A stretch of 64,000 nucleotides of DNA, taken from assembly GCA_964531675.1 (NCBI GenBank), contig CAZHFW010000022.1, positions 1 through 64,000 on the forward strand, read 5' to 3'. This DNA comes from CAZHFW01 sp964531675 (GTDB lineage: Bacteria; Planctomycetota; Phycisphaerae; Phycisphaerales; UBA1924). Below the pieces are notes generated by a model, which saw nothing but the letters and a program-made list of their open reading frames with translations, made no database searches and had not been told where the DNA came from. This document shows positions 1-7,069 of this stretch, one piece after another (position 1 is the first letter of the stretch; each line of letters starts with the position of its first letter). A program made the translations under genes and the position numbers.

Positions 1-2
1 AT

Positions 3-452
3 GTCGACGACGGCATGGTCGCGCTGGGCGGCGAGCTGGTCTCGGATTTCCGCTTCCACAAGGCGACGATCTCCAGCGAGCTGACCGCGGCGCGGTTCCA
101 GATTCACGTCGACGGACCGGACCCCGAGGCCAAGGCGGTGGTCGATGCGGACCTGGCGGGAAGCCCGAGCTTGCGTGAGGGCTCGGTCTTTGCAAGCCTT
201 GAAGAAGCCCGGCTGTTCCTGAAGTACCACCCGCTCGGGCTCGCGCCGACGTCGGACGGCCGTTCACTCCGGCTTGCGGAAGTCCACCGCGACGAAGCGA
301 CCTGGCGGGAGCGGGCGGTGGTGATCACCGGGGCGGAGCTTGGGCTGGTGTCGCAGAAGCTTCCGGGGGCGGCGCTCGAGCTTGCGACGTGGGTGGAGCC
401 CGTGGATTATCGGTGGACGCTGGGCCGAACCGTGCAACTGGCGAGAATCTGA
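3..452 (+). CDS. Uncharacterised protein, 5' end outside window (possibly DUF2071-like)
   Basis: The frame is open to the left edge of the window, so this is the C-terminal part (about 149 residues) of a longer protein. The visible part is soluble, with no membrane segment or signal peptide. The segment around FLKYHPLGLAP followed by a short basic stretch and LAEVHRDEATW resembles, loosely, the acetoacetate-decarboxylase-like DUF2071 family, but I cannot confirm this. Codon use is strongly GC3-rich like the neighbours, which supports coding. The MFS gene starts 48 bp downstream with its own promoter-like box. The gene is probably real; the family call is weak. Confidence 0.5.
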   Translation, partial: VDDGMVALGGELVSDFRFHKATISSELTAARFQIHVDGPDPEAKAVVDADLAGSPSLREGSVFASLEEARLFLKYHPLGLAPTSDGRSLRLAEVHRDEATWRERAVVITGAELGLVSQKLPGAALELATWVEPVDYRWTLGRTVQLARI

Positions 453-500
453 GACACGCGCTCGGAACCCGGAGCGGCGCGGAACGTCCTATGCTCGGCC

Positions 501-1763
501 ATGTCCGACCAGCCCGGGGAACGCAGCGCGATCAGACATGATCCGTACGCTGCTCTCCGCATCGACAACTACCGCAAGTTCGCCGCGGGCTTCGTGCTCT
601 CCAGCACGGGGCTGCAGATGCTGGCGACCGCGGTGAGCTGGGAGGTGTACGAGCGCACGCACGACCCGATGGCGCTGGGGCTGATCGGCCTTTTCCGGGC
701 GCTTCCGGTGGTGCTGCTCTCGATGCCCGCGGGGCACGCGGCGGACGTCTTCAACCGCAAGTGGGTCCTCTGCTGCACGCAGATGGCCTTCGCGATTCTG
801 ACGCTCGGCTTGGCGGTGGCGTCGAAGTTCGAAGCCCCGATCTGGGTGTTCTACGTGCTGCTCACCCTGATGGGGTGTGCCCGCTCGTTCAACGGCCCCT
901 CGCGGCAGAGCCTGCTGCCTCTGATCGTCCCGCGCGAGACGTTCCAGAACGCCGTGACGTGGAACAGCGGGGTCTTCCAGTTCTCGGCAATCGTGGGCCC
1001 GTTGGCAGCAGGCACGCTCCTGAACGAGTTCAACCTGGCCTGGCCTGTCTACATCCTGACGGCGCTGGGGACTGCGGTGAACGCGGTCTCGATTGCAGCG
1101 GTCGAACCTCGCGAGCAGCAGAAGCCATCGGGCAAGTTCACGTTCGAGTCCATGATGGCGGGGATGAGCCATGTCTGGAAGGAGCGGACGATCTTCGGCG
1201 CGCTGGCGCTGGATCTGTTCGCGGTGCTGCTCGGCGGCGCCACGGCGCTCTTGCCGATGTACACCAAGGACATCCTGAAGGAAGGCCCGGATGTGCTGGG
1301 GATGCTGCGGGCGGCGCCGTTCGTGGGCGCGCTGGGAATGAGTCTGTACCTGGCGCACCGGCCGCCGTTCAAGCGGGCGGGGCCGGCGCTGCTCTGGTCG
1401 GTGGTGGGGTTCGGGGTGTGCACGATCGTCTTCGGGCTCTCCAAGAGCTTCTGGCTCTCGATGGTGATGCTCTTCACCCTGGGCGCGCTGGACAACATCT
1501 CCGTGGTCATCCGGCACGTGCTCGTGCAATACCACACGCCCGACCATCTGCGCGGCCGGGTGGGTGCGGTGAACTCGGTCTTCATCGAGTGCTCCAACGA
1601 GGTCGGCGCGTTCGAGTCGGGCGCGGTCGCCAAGGCCTTCGGACCCGTCGTGAGCGTGGTGAGCGGTGGGATCGGGACGATCGTGGTGGTCGCGGCCCTG
1701 GCGCTGGCGGTGCCCGAACTCAGGCGGCTCCGGACGTTGCACGAGAAGCCTTCGAACGCCTGA
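501..1763 (+). CDS. Major facilitator superfamily transporter
   Basis: This 420-residue inner-membrane protein has about 12 hydrophobic segments. The N-terminal half carries a loop after TM2 of the form GHAADVFNRKW, the usual MFS motif A region (G-x-x-x-D-R-x-G-R-R-like). It resembles the MFS_3/EntS-type exporters, which are drug or siderophore efflux proteins, but the substrate cannot be read from sequence. There is no Shine-Dalgarno. Instead TATGCT at 490-495 lies 5 nt before the ATG, so the mRNA may be leaderless. The gene is monocistronic; downstream lies an inverted repeat and a convergent RNA terminator. Confidence 0.88.
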   Translation: MSDQPGERSAIRHDPYAALRIDNYRKFAAGFVLSSTGLQMLATAVSWEVYERTHDPMALGLIGLFRALPVVLLSMPAGHAADVFNRKWVLCCTQMAFAILTLGLAVASKFEAPIWVFYVLLTLMGCARSFNGPSRQSLLPLIVPRETFQNAVTWNSGVFQFSAIVGPLAAGTLLNEFNLAWPVYILTALGTAVNAVSIAAVEPREQQKPSGKFTFESMMAGMSHVWKERTIFGALALDLFAVLLGGATALLPMYTKDILKEGPDVLGMLRAAPFVGALGMSLYLAHRPPFKRAGPALLWSVVGFGVCTIVFGLSKSFWLSMVMLFTLGALDNISVVIRHVLVQYHTPDHLRGRVGAVNSVFIECSNEVGAFESGAVAKAFGPVVSVVSGGIGTIVVVAALALAVPELRRLRTLHEKPSNA

Positions 1764-1779
1764 GTGGAACGCTCCGTCC

Positions 1780-1945
1780 GAGCCTCTGGCGCAAGCCAGA
1801 GGAATCGTCCGCCGGCCCGCCGCGCGGGCCTGATGAAGGGGACGATCCACACGTCCGTCGAGCAAACCGAACCGCACACGCGGCTCGTGACGTGATTCAG
1901 CACAACTGATTGATTGCCGGTTCCTCTGGCTTGCGCCAGAGGCTC
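1780..1945. repeat. Pair of 25-bp inverted repeats, each itself a hairpin
   Basis: Positions 1780-1804 and 1921-1945 are perfect reverse complements of each other over 25 bp. Each copy also contains an internal palindrome, CCTCTGGC - GCAA - GCCAGAGG, so either copy can fold alone or the two can pair across the 116-bp spacer. The pair sits between the end of the MFS gene and the terminator of the convergent RNA. It could be a transcript-end structure for the MFS mRNA or a small palindromic repeat element. No transposase or target duplication is seen. Confidence 0.75.
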
Positions 1946-1947
1946 AG

Positions 1948-1980
1948 AAAAAACCCGCGAGGCTTTGTCGGCCTCGCGGG
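1948..1980 (-). terminator. Intrinsic terminator of the minus-strand RNA
   Basis: A 10-bp perfect stem (CCCGCGAGGC / GCCTCGCGGG, 7-nt loop) is followed on the minus strand by six T residues (1953 down to 1948). On the plus strand the trailing sequence is not T-rich, so it is oriented for minus-strand transcription. Confidence 0.85.
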
Positions 1981-2286
1981 TTCTACGTGATTCGTAGGAC
2001 AGGCTGCGCTCGAGCAGCTCCGTCGAGCCTGCCTTTAGTGGCGCAGCCCCTGCTTACTGTTGATCACTGGATCACCTCCTTCACGAAAGAGCCTTCCCGG
2101 CCGACGTGGGGTAAGACCCACCGCCGGGCTCTTTCTCCGCACGCCGTCGCGTGCGGCACATCGCCCGGACCGGGCCGGCGTTGCCCTTTTCGGCTTTGCC
2201 AGGGGCGTCGCGTCCCGGTCGGTCGTCGGGGCCTTTGCCCTGCGCTTCGCGTGTTTTCACACTCCGCGCCGGGCCGGTGTCCCGAT
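1948..2286 (-). ncRNA. Probable structured stand-alone RNA of about 340 nt, family not recognised
   Basis: No convincing protein gene occupies this stretch. The minus strand has a promoter with 17-bp spacing (2293-2321) and ends in a strong intrinsic terminator (1948-1980). Between them are many possible helices. The 5' region has a GTGT-GAAA-ACAC stem with a GNRA-type loop. A long-range helix joins ACCGG-CCGGCG near 2270 to its complement near 2175 with one C-C mismatch. There is an 8-bp hairpin at 2137-2156, a larger stem at 2086-2134 (AAAGAGCC with GGCTCTTT), and small hairpins near 2000-2035 and 1983-1997. At 2067-2081 the RNA reads AAGGAGGTGATCCAG, a perfect complement of the usual 16S rRNA 3' end. 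Hallmarks of tmRNA (tRNA-like ends), RNase P RNA, SRP RNA and 6S RNA were looked for by eye and not found. Confidence 0.55.
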
Positions 2287-2292
2287 GAAATC

Positions 2293-2321
2293 AGTATCGT
2301 CCGATCGAGCCCGGAATGCAA
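2293..2321 (-). promoter_or_regulatory. Sigma-70-type promoter for the structured RNA
   Basis: On the minus strand TTGCAT (2321-2316) is followed after exactly 17 bp by GATACT (2298-2293). This predicts a start near 2286. It is one of the better promoter matches in the window. Confidence 0.55.
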
Positions 2322-2365
2322 GAGAATTTGTGCCGGTGGATAACCCGGCGCACGACCTTGACCGC

Positions 2366-2551
2366 TCAGTCCTCAAGCTCGTCGAACTCGCCTTTCTTGG
2401 CGGCGTCGTCGACGTATTTCTGGAAGTCCGACATCTTGTACGAAAGGAACACGAACGCGTGGTGGATCGCGAGCCACTCGATGTCGCTCTTGTCCTCACC
2501 CATGTCTTTGCGCATCTTGTTCAACGCGGCCAGGATCGTCTCGGCTTTCAT
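2366..2551 (-). CDS. Small conserved-looking protein of 61 residues, function unknown
   Basis: A short soluble protein rich in charged residues (starts MKAETILAALNKMRKDMGED, ends in an acidic tail). It is predicted to be mostly helical, without cysteines or membrane segments. GGAG lies 7 nt before the ATG. It is 46 bp downstream of the znuB-type permease on the same strand and may be transcribed with that operon, but nothing in the sequence ties it to metal transport. I do not recognise the family. Confidence 0.7.
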   Translation of the reverse strand: MKAETILAALNKMRKDMGEDKSDIEWLAIHHAFVFLSYKMSDFQKYVDDAAKKGEFDELED

Positions 2552-2597
2552 AGAGCAGCTCCGATATGCGTGCGATGCGCTGATCGTATTCCCCCGC

Positions 2598-3482
2598 TCA
2601 GGCGGTCCGGCGGACCGCCCCGCCCGCGCCCCGCGCGATCGCGAAGATCACGCACAGCACCCCGACGATGCAAGGGCCCGCGGGCCAGTCGAGCTCGAAG
2701 CTCGCGACCAGCCCGGCGCACACGCCCAGCAGGCCGATGATCACCGAAAGCACCACCACGCGCGAAAGCCTGGCGCTCAGGAGCAAGGCTGCGGCGCCGG
2801 GCAGCACGAGCAAGGCGGTCGCGAGCACCACGCCCGCGAGCTTCATCGCGGTCACGGTCGCCAGCGCCAGCAGCGTCATGAGCATGATCTTCATCGCCCG
2901 ACCGGGCACGCCCGAGGCCAGCGCCACCGGCTCATCGAACGCCCAGAAGAGCATGCGCCGCCGGAACCACCAGAGCGTCAGCAGGACCGCGAGGGTGACG
3001 CCCCATCCGACGATCGCGTCGGTCATGCCCACGTTCAGGATCGACCCAAAGAGCAGGGACTCCCACGCGACGTTTCCGCTGCGGCCCATGCGGGAGGCGA
3101 CCTGAATCAGGATTGCGCCCGCGGCCATTGCGCCGACGAGGATGATGCCGATCACCGTGTCCGCTTCGGTCTTCCCCTTCTCCGAAAGCCAGGCGATCAG
3201 CAGCGCCGAGGCCAGACAGAAGCTGACGACCACCCCGAACTGGCCCACCGACGCCAGCCCCGAGGCCTCCGCGGCCGACTGACCGACCAGACCGAGCACC
3301 GCCGCCACGCCGATGCCTCCGAAGGCCGCGTGGCTCACGCCCTGACCGATGAACGCGAGCCTCTTGAGCACGACCAGCACGCTGAGGACCGCGCAGAGGA
3401 TCGCGACCGCGATGCCCGCGATGACGCCCGGCCAGTACAACCCGCGCACCGCGGGATCGGTGAGCCATTCGATGGTGTTCAT
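2598..3482 (-). CDS. znuB: Metal ABC transporter permease (ZnuB/MntB family)
   Basis: This 294-residue integral membrane protein has about eight or nine hydrophobic segments typical of the ABC-3 permease family. It forms the inner-membrane channel for zinc, manganese or a similar divalent cation. Family-like features include the LKRLAFIGQGVSHAAFGGIG stretch after TM1-TM2 and the late LPGAAALLLSARLSR segment. The start at 3482 is chosen because a GGAGGG sequence sits about 6 nt upstream and because it overlaps the ATPase stop by ATGA. A longer frame upstream lies inside the ATPase gene and is not needed. It is third in the znuA-znuC-znuB order. Metal specificity cannot be decided from sequence. 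Confidence 0.88.
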   Translation of the reverse strand: MNTIEWLTDPAVRGLYWPGVIAGIAVAILCAVLSVLVVLKRLAFIGQGVSHAAFGGIGVAAVLGLVGQSAAEASGLASVGQFGVVVSFCLASALLIAWLSEKGKTEADTVIGIILVGAMAAGAILIQVASRMGRSGNVAWESLLFGSILNVGMTDAIVGWGVTLAVLLTLWWFRRRMLFWAFDEPVALASGVPGRAMKIMLMTLLALATVTAMKLAGVVLATALLVLPGAAALLLSARLSRVVVLSVIIGLLGVCAGLVASFELDWPAGPCIVGVLCVIFAIARGAGGAVRRTA

Positions 3483-4462
3483 CGCGGGCCCTCCGAGGGT
3501 TTGCTTCGCGGCGCGGAGATCGACAGAGTCGCCGGTCCGCTCGCATGAGGCGTCTCGTGCGTGTGATCGTCCGTGCAGGGGCCGGCGTGCTCGTGCGGAT
3601 GGCGATGTTCGGGATGCGGGCACGCGTCGGCCTTGTGGGCGTCGATGTGCCAGGCCCGATCGTTGCCTCCGAAGATCGCCGCGACGTCGTGGCGGAAGAG
3701 CTCCGCGAGCAGCGCGGGCGTCAGGCCGCCCGGCGCATCATGGAAGTGCAAGGTCCTGCTCAGGCACGCGACGCGATCACAGCCGGCCGCGATCGTCCTG
3801 AGGTCATGGCTCACGACCACGACGGTGAGCTTGAACTCGGTGCTGATCCGCCGCATGAGCTCTGAGAACTGCTGTTGCCCGACCACGTCGATGCCGACGG
3901 TGGGCTCGTCCAGCAGCAGGACCGCGGGCTTGGGGGCGATGGCGCGTGCGATCATGACGCGCTGGAGCTGGCCTCCCGAGAGCGCGCCGATGGGCCGGTC
4001 GATCAGATCCGAGGCCCCCACCACCGCCAGCGCTTCGCGCACGCGGGCGTCAATGTCCGGGCCGCGACCTTTCCAAGGCGGCAGATCCCGCATGAGCGGC
4101 ATCGCGACGACCTGCGCCACCGAAAGCGGAAAACGAAGCTCGGCCTCGATCTTCTGAGGCACGTACCCCACCAGACCGCGGCGGCACGCTTCGCGGGGCG
4201 GCAAACCCGCGATCTCGATCTCCCCGGTGTGGCCTTTGAGCAGGCCCAGGGTGAGTTTGAGCAGCGTGGATTTGCCGCCGCCGTTGGGGCCGAGCACGCC
4301 CAGGCGTTCGCCCGCACGCACGTTGAAGGTGATGTCGGAGAGTGTGAGGGGACCTTCGTCGGCCTTGGTCGAGGCGTACCGGAAGCTCACGTTCCGGTAG
4401 GCGATGACCGTGCCTGGTGCGTTTGCGGAAGGGTTGGCGGAGATGGGATCGGTGCCGCTCAC
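3479..4462 (-). CDS. znuC: Metal ABC transporter ATPase with His-rich C-terminal tail (ZnuC family)
   Basis: This is the nucleotide-binding subunit of the divalent-metal importer. Walker A (GPNGGGKST) is at residues 58-66, the Q-loop near YVPQ at 100-103, the signature LSGGQ at 161-165, Walker B plus catalytic Glu (VLLLDEP) at 181-187, and the switch His in VVSHD near 219. The 327-residue length exceeds the usual 250-270 because of a C-terminal extension. Residues 272-306 contain ten His and two Cys, plausibly binding metal on the cytoplasmic side. The start overlaps the znuA stop by ATGA and the end overlaps the permease start, indicating translational coupling. Confidence 0.9.
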   Translation of the reverse strand: MSGTDPISANPSANAPGTVIAYRNVSFRYASTKADEGPLTLSDITFNVRAGERLGVLGPNGGGKSTLLKLTLGLLKGHTGEIEIAGLPPREACRRGLVGYVPQKIEAELRFPLSVAQVVAMPLMRDLPPWKGRGPDIDARVREALAVVGASDLIDRPIGALSGGQLQRVMIARAIAPKPAVLLLDEPTVGIDVVGQQQFSELMRRISTEFKLTVVVVSHDLRTIAAGCDRVACLSRTLHFHDAPGGLTPALLAELFRHDVAAIFGGNDRAWHIDAHKADACPHPEHRHPHEHAGPCTDDHTHETPHASGPATLSISAPRSKPSEGPR

Positions 4463-5496
4463 GAGTCTCCGAGCTTAGCAACCAGTTCGTCGAGGTTGGC
4501 GTGCATCATCTTGAACCAGTCGCCGTCACCCAAGGGATCGAGCGTGCCGAGCTTGACGCCCGCGGACTGGGCGATCCTCTGGGCCGCGATGGGATTGAAC
4601 TGAGGTTCGACGAAGATGACTTTGACGTTCTGACGCTTGATGGCCCCCACCACTTCGGCGATCTGGCCCGGTGTGGGCTCGACCGCTTCCATGGGGCGGA
4701 TCACCTCGGCGATGGTCAGGCCGTAACGCTCGGCAAGTCTTCCGAAGGCTGCATGGTGGGTGACGATCGCGCGTCCCTTGAATGGCGCCAGTCGGGACGT
4801 GTAGGCCTGATCGAGCTCGTCGATCTTGCGGGTCAGCGCGTCGAGGCGTGCCGCCATCGCGGCCGCGTCGGAGGGCGCCGCTGATGCGGATGACTTGGAG
4901 ACATTGGCAATCGCCTCCTCGATGGCTTTGGCGATCGCGGGAAGGGCCTGCTTCACGAGCACGGGGTCGAGCCAGAGATGGGGATCGACCGCGTGATGAT
5001 GCCCATGCTCGTTGTCATGGTCATGCGCGTGGTCGTGCGCGTCCACAGCATGACCATGCTCGTCGAGCTTGGCTTCCTGAGGGGCCGCGATGCCCAGAGC
5101 GCGGGCGAGCTGAACGACTTCGCGCGTCCCGCGGGTGTTGCGGGAAAGGAATCGATCGACCTGAGGCTCGAGATCGAGCCCGACGTACACGATGAGATCC
5201 GCCCGGCCCAGTGCCGCGAGCTCGGCGGGGGTGAACTCGTATCCATGCTCCGACTTGCCAGGCGAGAGCAGGGTCGTGATCTGGGAGCCCTCAGGCGCCA
5301 GCTCGCGCACGATCCCGGCCAGCGGCGGCACGGTCACCACGATGCGGAGTGGCCTCGCCTGCGCGGGTTGGGGTTGCGAGGCTTGGCTCGGTGCGCTGGC
5401 TTCTGCAGCCTGTGCGGGCTGCGCCGAACCGGCACCCACAGCAAGAGCCGTAACCAGCACGAGCGTGGCAGTGGAGATGCGGTGGAGTCGGAGCAT
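4459..5496 (-). CDS. znuA: Periplasmic metal-binding protein of ABC importer (ZnuA family)
   Basis: A 345-residue solute-binding protein of cluster A-I (ZnuA/TroA). Residues 1-30 form a signal peptide ending in AQA. Expected metal ligands are visible: His84 in SEHGYEFTP, His173 in DPHLWLDP and a His in the VTHHAAFG segment. A mobile His/Asp-rich loop (about residues 147-169) is typical of zinc-binding members. The start at 5496 is preferred over a longer frame because it places the signal peptide at the N-terminus. The ribosome-binding site is weak. It is the first gene of the operon, preceded by a Fur-family-like operator about 100 bp upstream, which suggests repression by Zur or Fur when metal is plentiful. 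Confidence 0.9.
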   Translation of the reverse strand: MLRLHRISTATLVLVTALAVGAGSAQPAQAAEASAPSQASQPQPAQARPLRIVVTVPPLAGIVRELAPEGSQITTLLSPGKSEHGYEFTPAELAALGRADLIVYVGLDLEPQVDRFLSRNTRGTREVVQLARALGIAAPQEAKLDEHGHAVDAHDHAHDHDNEHGHHHAVDPHLWLDPVLVKQALPAIAKAIEEAIANVSKSSASAAPSDAAAMAARLDALTRKIDELDQAYTSRLAPFKGRAIVTHHAAFGRLAERYGLTIAEVIRPMEAVEPTPGQIAEVVGAIKRQNVKVIFVEPQFNPIAAQRIAQSAGVKLGTLDPLGDGDWFKMMHANLDELVAKLGDS

Positions 5497-5599
5497 GAAT
5501 CGCTCGTTGAGGTTGGCGGGTCGAGGCGAGAGCGGAAGCGGGCGGTGGCCGTCAGGCAGACCGGAGCATGCAGACACCCATCGGCCGCCCGGCGGATCT

Positions 5600-5622
5600 T
5601 ATTGAGAATGAATCCTCATTAG
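5600..5622. promoter_or_regulatory. Fur-family-like operator upstream of znuA
   Basis: The stretch TGAGAATGAATCCTCA within 5600-5622 is an inverted repeat (TGAG / CTCA) embedded in AT-rich sequence, unlike the GC-rich surroundings. It resembles Fur-type boxes (AATGA-like half-sites). It lies about 105 bp upstream of znuA, as expected for Zur, Mur or Fur control. Which regulator binds is inference. Confidence 0.5.
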
Positions 5623-5861
5623 CATACGCCCGGCCCGGAGGCAGGTTCGGGGCCCGAGCGGAATGTCGGGCGACCCACGAGCGGGACTCGGGAGGACGCG
5701 GGATCAACCCGCCAGGACAGGGGCCGGCAGCGGGCAGGAACCCGCGGCCTGGAACGTCGATTGCGGTCGGTCACAGCCCGTGGGAGGAACCCGCAAGCCT
5801 CACGCAAAGCCATGAGAACAGCAGACTTCCGGCACCCACGTTCGGGAAGGGGCTCGGGCCT
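5623..5861. other. Intergenic stretch without recognisable gene
   Basis: Between the znuA operator and the tRNA-Ala promoter no reading frame has family-like sequence or a convincing start. Frames on both strands are Arg/Pro-rich, as expected of random GC-rich DNA. Nothing further was recognised. Confidence 0.5.
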
Positions 5862-5890
5862 TTCCCACCCGCACGGACGAGGCCTATACT
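5862..5890 (+). promoter_or_regulatory. Probable promoter of tRNA-Ala
   Basis: TTCCCA (5862-5867) and TATACT (5885-5890) are separated by 17 bp and lie about 62 bp before the mature tRNA 5' end. The -10 match is good; the -35 match is moderate. Confidence 0.45.
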
Positions 5891-5951
5891 CGCCCCCGCG
5901 ACCGCTGAAAGGCATCGCGAAGCCCAGGGCCATGCCCCGGGTTGACAGTCT

Positions 5952-6024
5952 GGGGCGGTAGCTCAGTTGGTAGAGCGCATCGTTCGCAATGATGAGGTCG
6001 GGAGTTCGACTCTCCTCCGCTCCA
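5952..6024 (+). tRNA. tRNA-Ala (anticodon CGC)
   Basis: A full cloverleaf is visible. The acceptor GGGGCGG pairs with CCGCTCC and includes the G3-U70 wobble that identifies alanine tRNAs. The D-arm reads TAGCTCAGTTGGTAGAGC, the anticodon stem CATCG/TGATG encloses TTCGCAA (anticodon CGC), and the T-arm contains GTTCGAC. The discriminator base is A and CCA is not encoded, so it must be added afterwards. It reads GCG codons, consistent with the GC-rich genome. Confidence 0.97.
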
Positions 6025-6199
6025 CTTGATGACGGCTCTGGCGGATCGCCGGGGCCGTTTGTCGTTTTTGGAGGGCGGGTCCCAGCCACCGGCCACCGGA
6101 TCGTCGCGGTGGCGCGGAACGCGACGTGCTGCCTGGACGCCGTTCATACAGCCCGCAACAAAGGCGAAGGCGGCCGCCTCCGGCCGGTAGGCTGCGTCC

Positions 6200-6988
6200 A
6201 TGAGCTCACGACATCGCTCGCGCCCGGAGGGGTGCTTCCCGATTGGCGGTGCACTCGCTGTTGCAGCCGCGTTGCTGCTCTTTGGCGCCGGCGATTGCCT
6301 TGCGCAGCAGACCACTCCGGCGGCTGAGCCGAAGGCGCAGGCTCAGCCGGCCCCGTGGTACGAGCCCGAGATCCGCGCGTTTGAGGATGCGGACCGGGCC
6401 CATCCGCCCGAGCCCGGGCGCGTGCTGTTTGTCGGGAGTTCCAGCATCCGATTGTGGGCGTCGCTCGCGTCGGACATGGAGCCCGCGAAGGTGCTCAACC
6501 GCGGCTTTGGGGGCTCCAAGACGCACGACGTCCTTGAAGTCCTCGACCGCATCGTGAAGCCCTACGCACCGCGTGCGATCGTCTATTACTGCGGCGACAA
6601 CGATCTGGGCACGGACAACACCGACGCCAAAGCTGCGGCCGACGGCTTCATCGCGTTTGCGGAGCGGGCGCGGGCGCTCTGGCCTGAGGTGCCGATCGCG
6701 TACATCGCGATCAAGCCGAGCGTGGCGCGATGGAAGAACTGGGATGCGATGAGCCGTGCGAATCAGATGGTGCGCGAGTACGCGCAGCGCACGCAGGGCG
6801 TCGCGTTTCTGGACATCGCCTCGCCCATGCTCAAAGCCGACGGCACGCCCGACCCCTCGCTCTTTAAAAGCGACGGGCTTCACCTGAACGCCAAGGGGTA
6901 CGCGGTCTGGACCGGCGTCGTGCGCCCATGGGTTCTGGAGCACAGCGGGCACGCGGAGACGAACCACCACACGGGCCCGGCGCGCTGA
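6200..6988 (+). CDS. Secreted SGNH/GDSL-type hydrolase
   Basis: A 262-residue protein with an N-terminal signal-like region (about residues 14-35, ending near CLAQQ) and an Ala/Pro linker before the domain. SGNH blocks are visible: the nucleophile block FVGSSSIRLW at residues 77-86, the Gly block RGFGGS near 101-106, the Asn block CGDNDL at 131-136, and the Asp/His block SDGLHLNAKGY at 224-234. It is probably an esterase or carbohydrate O-deacetylase acting outside the cytoplasm; the substrate is unknown. TAGGCT at 6188-6193 lies 6 nt before the ATG with no Shine-Dalgarno, so the transcript may be leaderless. Confidence 0.85.
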   Translation: MSSRHRSRPEGCFPIGGALAVAAALLLFGAGDCLAQQTTPAAEPKAQAQPAPWYEPEIRAFEDADRAHPPEPGRVLFVGSSSIRLWASLASDMEPAKVLNRGFGGSKTHDVLEVLDRIVKPYAPRAIVYYCGDNDLGTDNTDAKAAADGFIAFAERARALWPEVPIAYIAIKPSVARWKNWDAMSRANQMVREYAQRTQGVAFLDIASPMLKADGTPDPSLFKSDGLHLNAKGYAVWTGVVRPWVLEHSGHAETNHHTGPAR

Positions 6989-6995
6989 CGAAATG

Positions 6996-7021
6996 AAAAA
7001 GCCCACGCGGGGCGTGGGCTT
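6996..7021 (-). terminator. Intrinsic terminator of the sorting-tail protein gene
   Basis: The stem AGCCCACGC / GCGTGGGCT (7000-7020) is followed on the minus strand by TTTTT. It lies 50 bp beyond the stop of the minus-strand gene at 7070. It may also help end the convergent hydrolase transcript, although the plus-strand T run is poor. Confidence 0.8.
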
Positions 7022-7069
7022 GATTGATCATCGTCGAGCTTCACGCTGCGACCCGCGTCGCGGGATCGC

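Noticed and set aside
489..1877. Large minus-strand frame opposite the MFS gene
   Set aside because: It is a shadow of the MFS coding sequence caused by GC3 bias, rich in Arg/His/Gln and without domain features.
2067..2081. Plus-strand match to the 16S rRNA 3' end (CTGGATCACCTCCTT)
   Set aside because: The sequence upstream on the plus strand is a transporter gene, not 16S rRNA, and promoter and terminator both point to minus-strand transcription. It is therefore treated as an extended anti-16S site in the minus-strand RNA, not an rRNA fragment.
5619..6089. Long minus-strand frame covering the tRNA-Ala gene
   Set aside because: It overlaps a certain tRNA gene on the opposite strand, is Arg/Pro/Gly-rich, and has no start signal.
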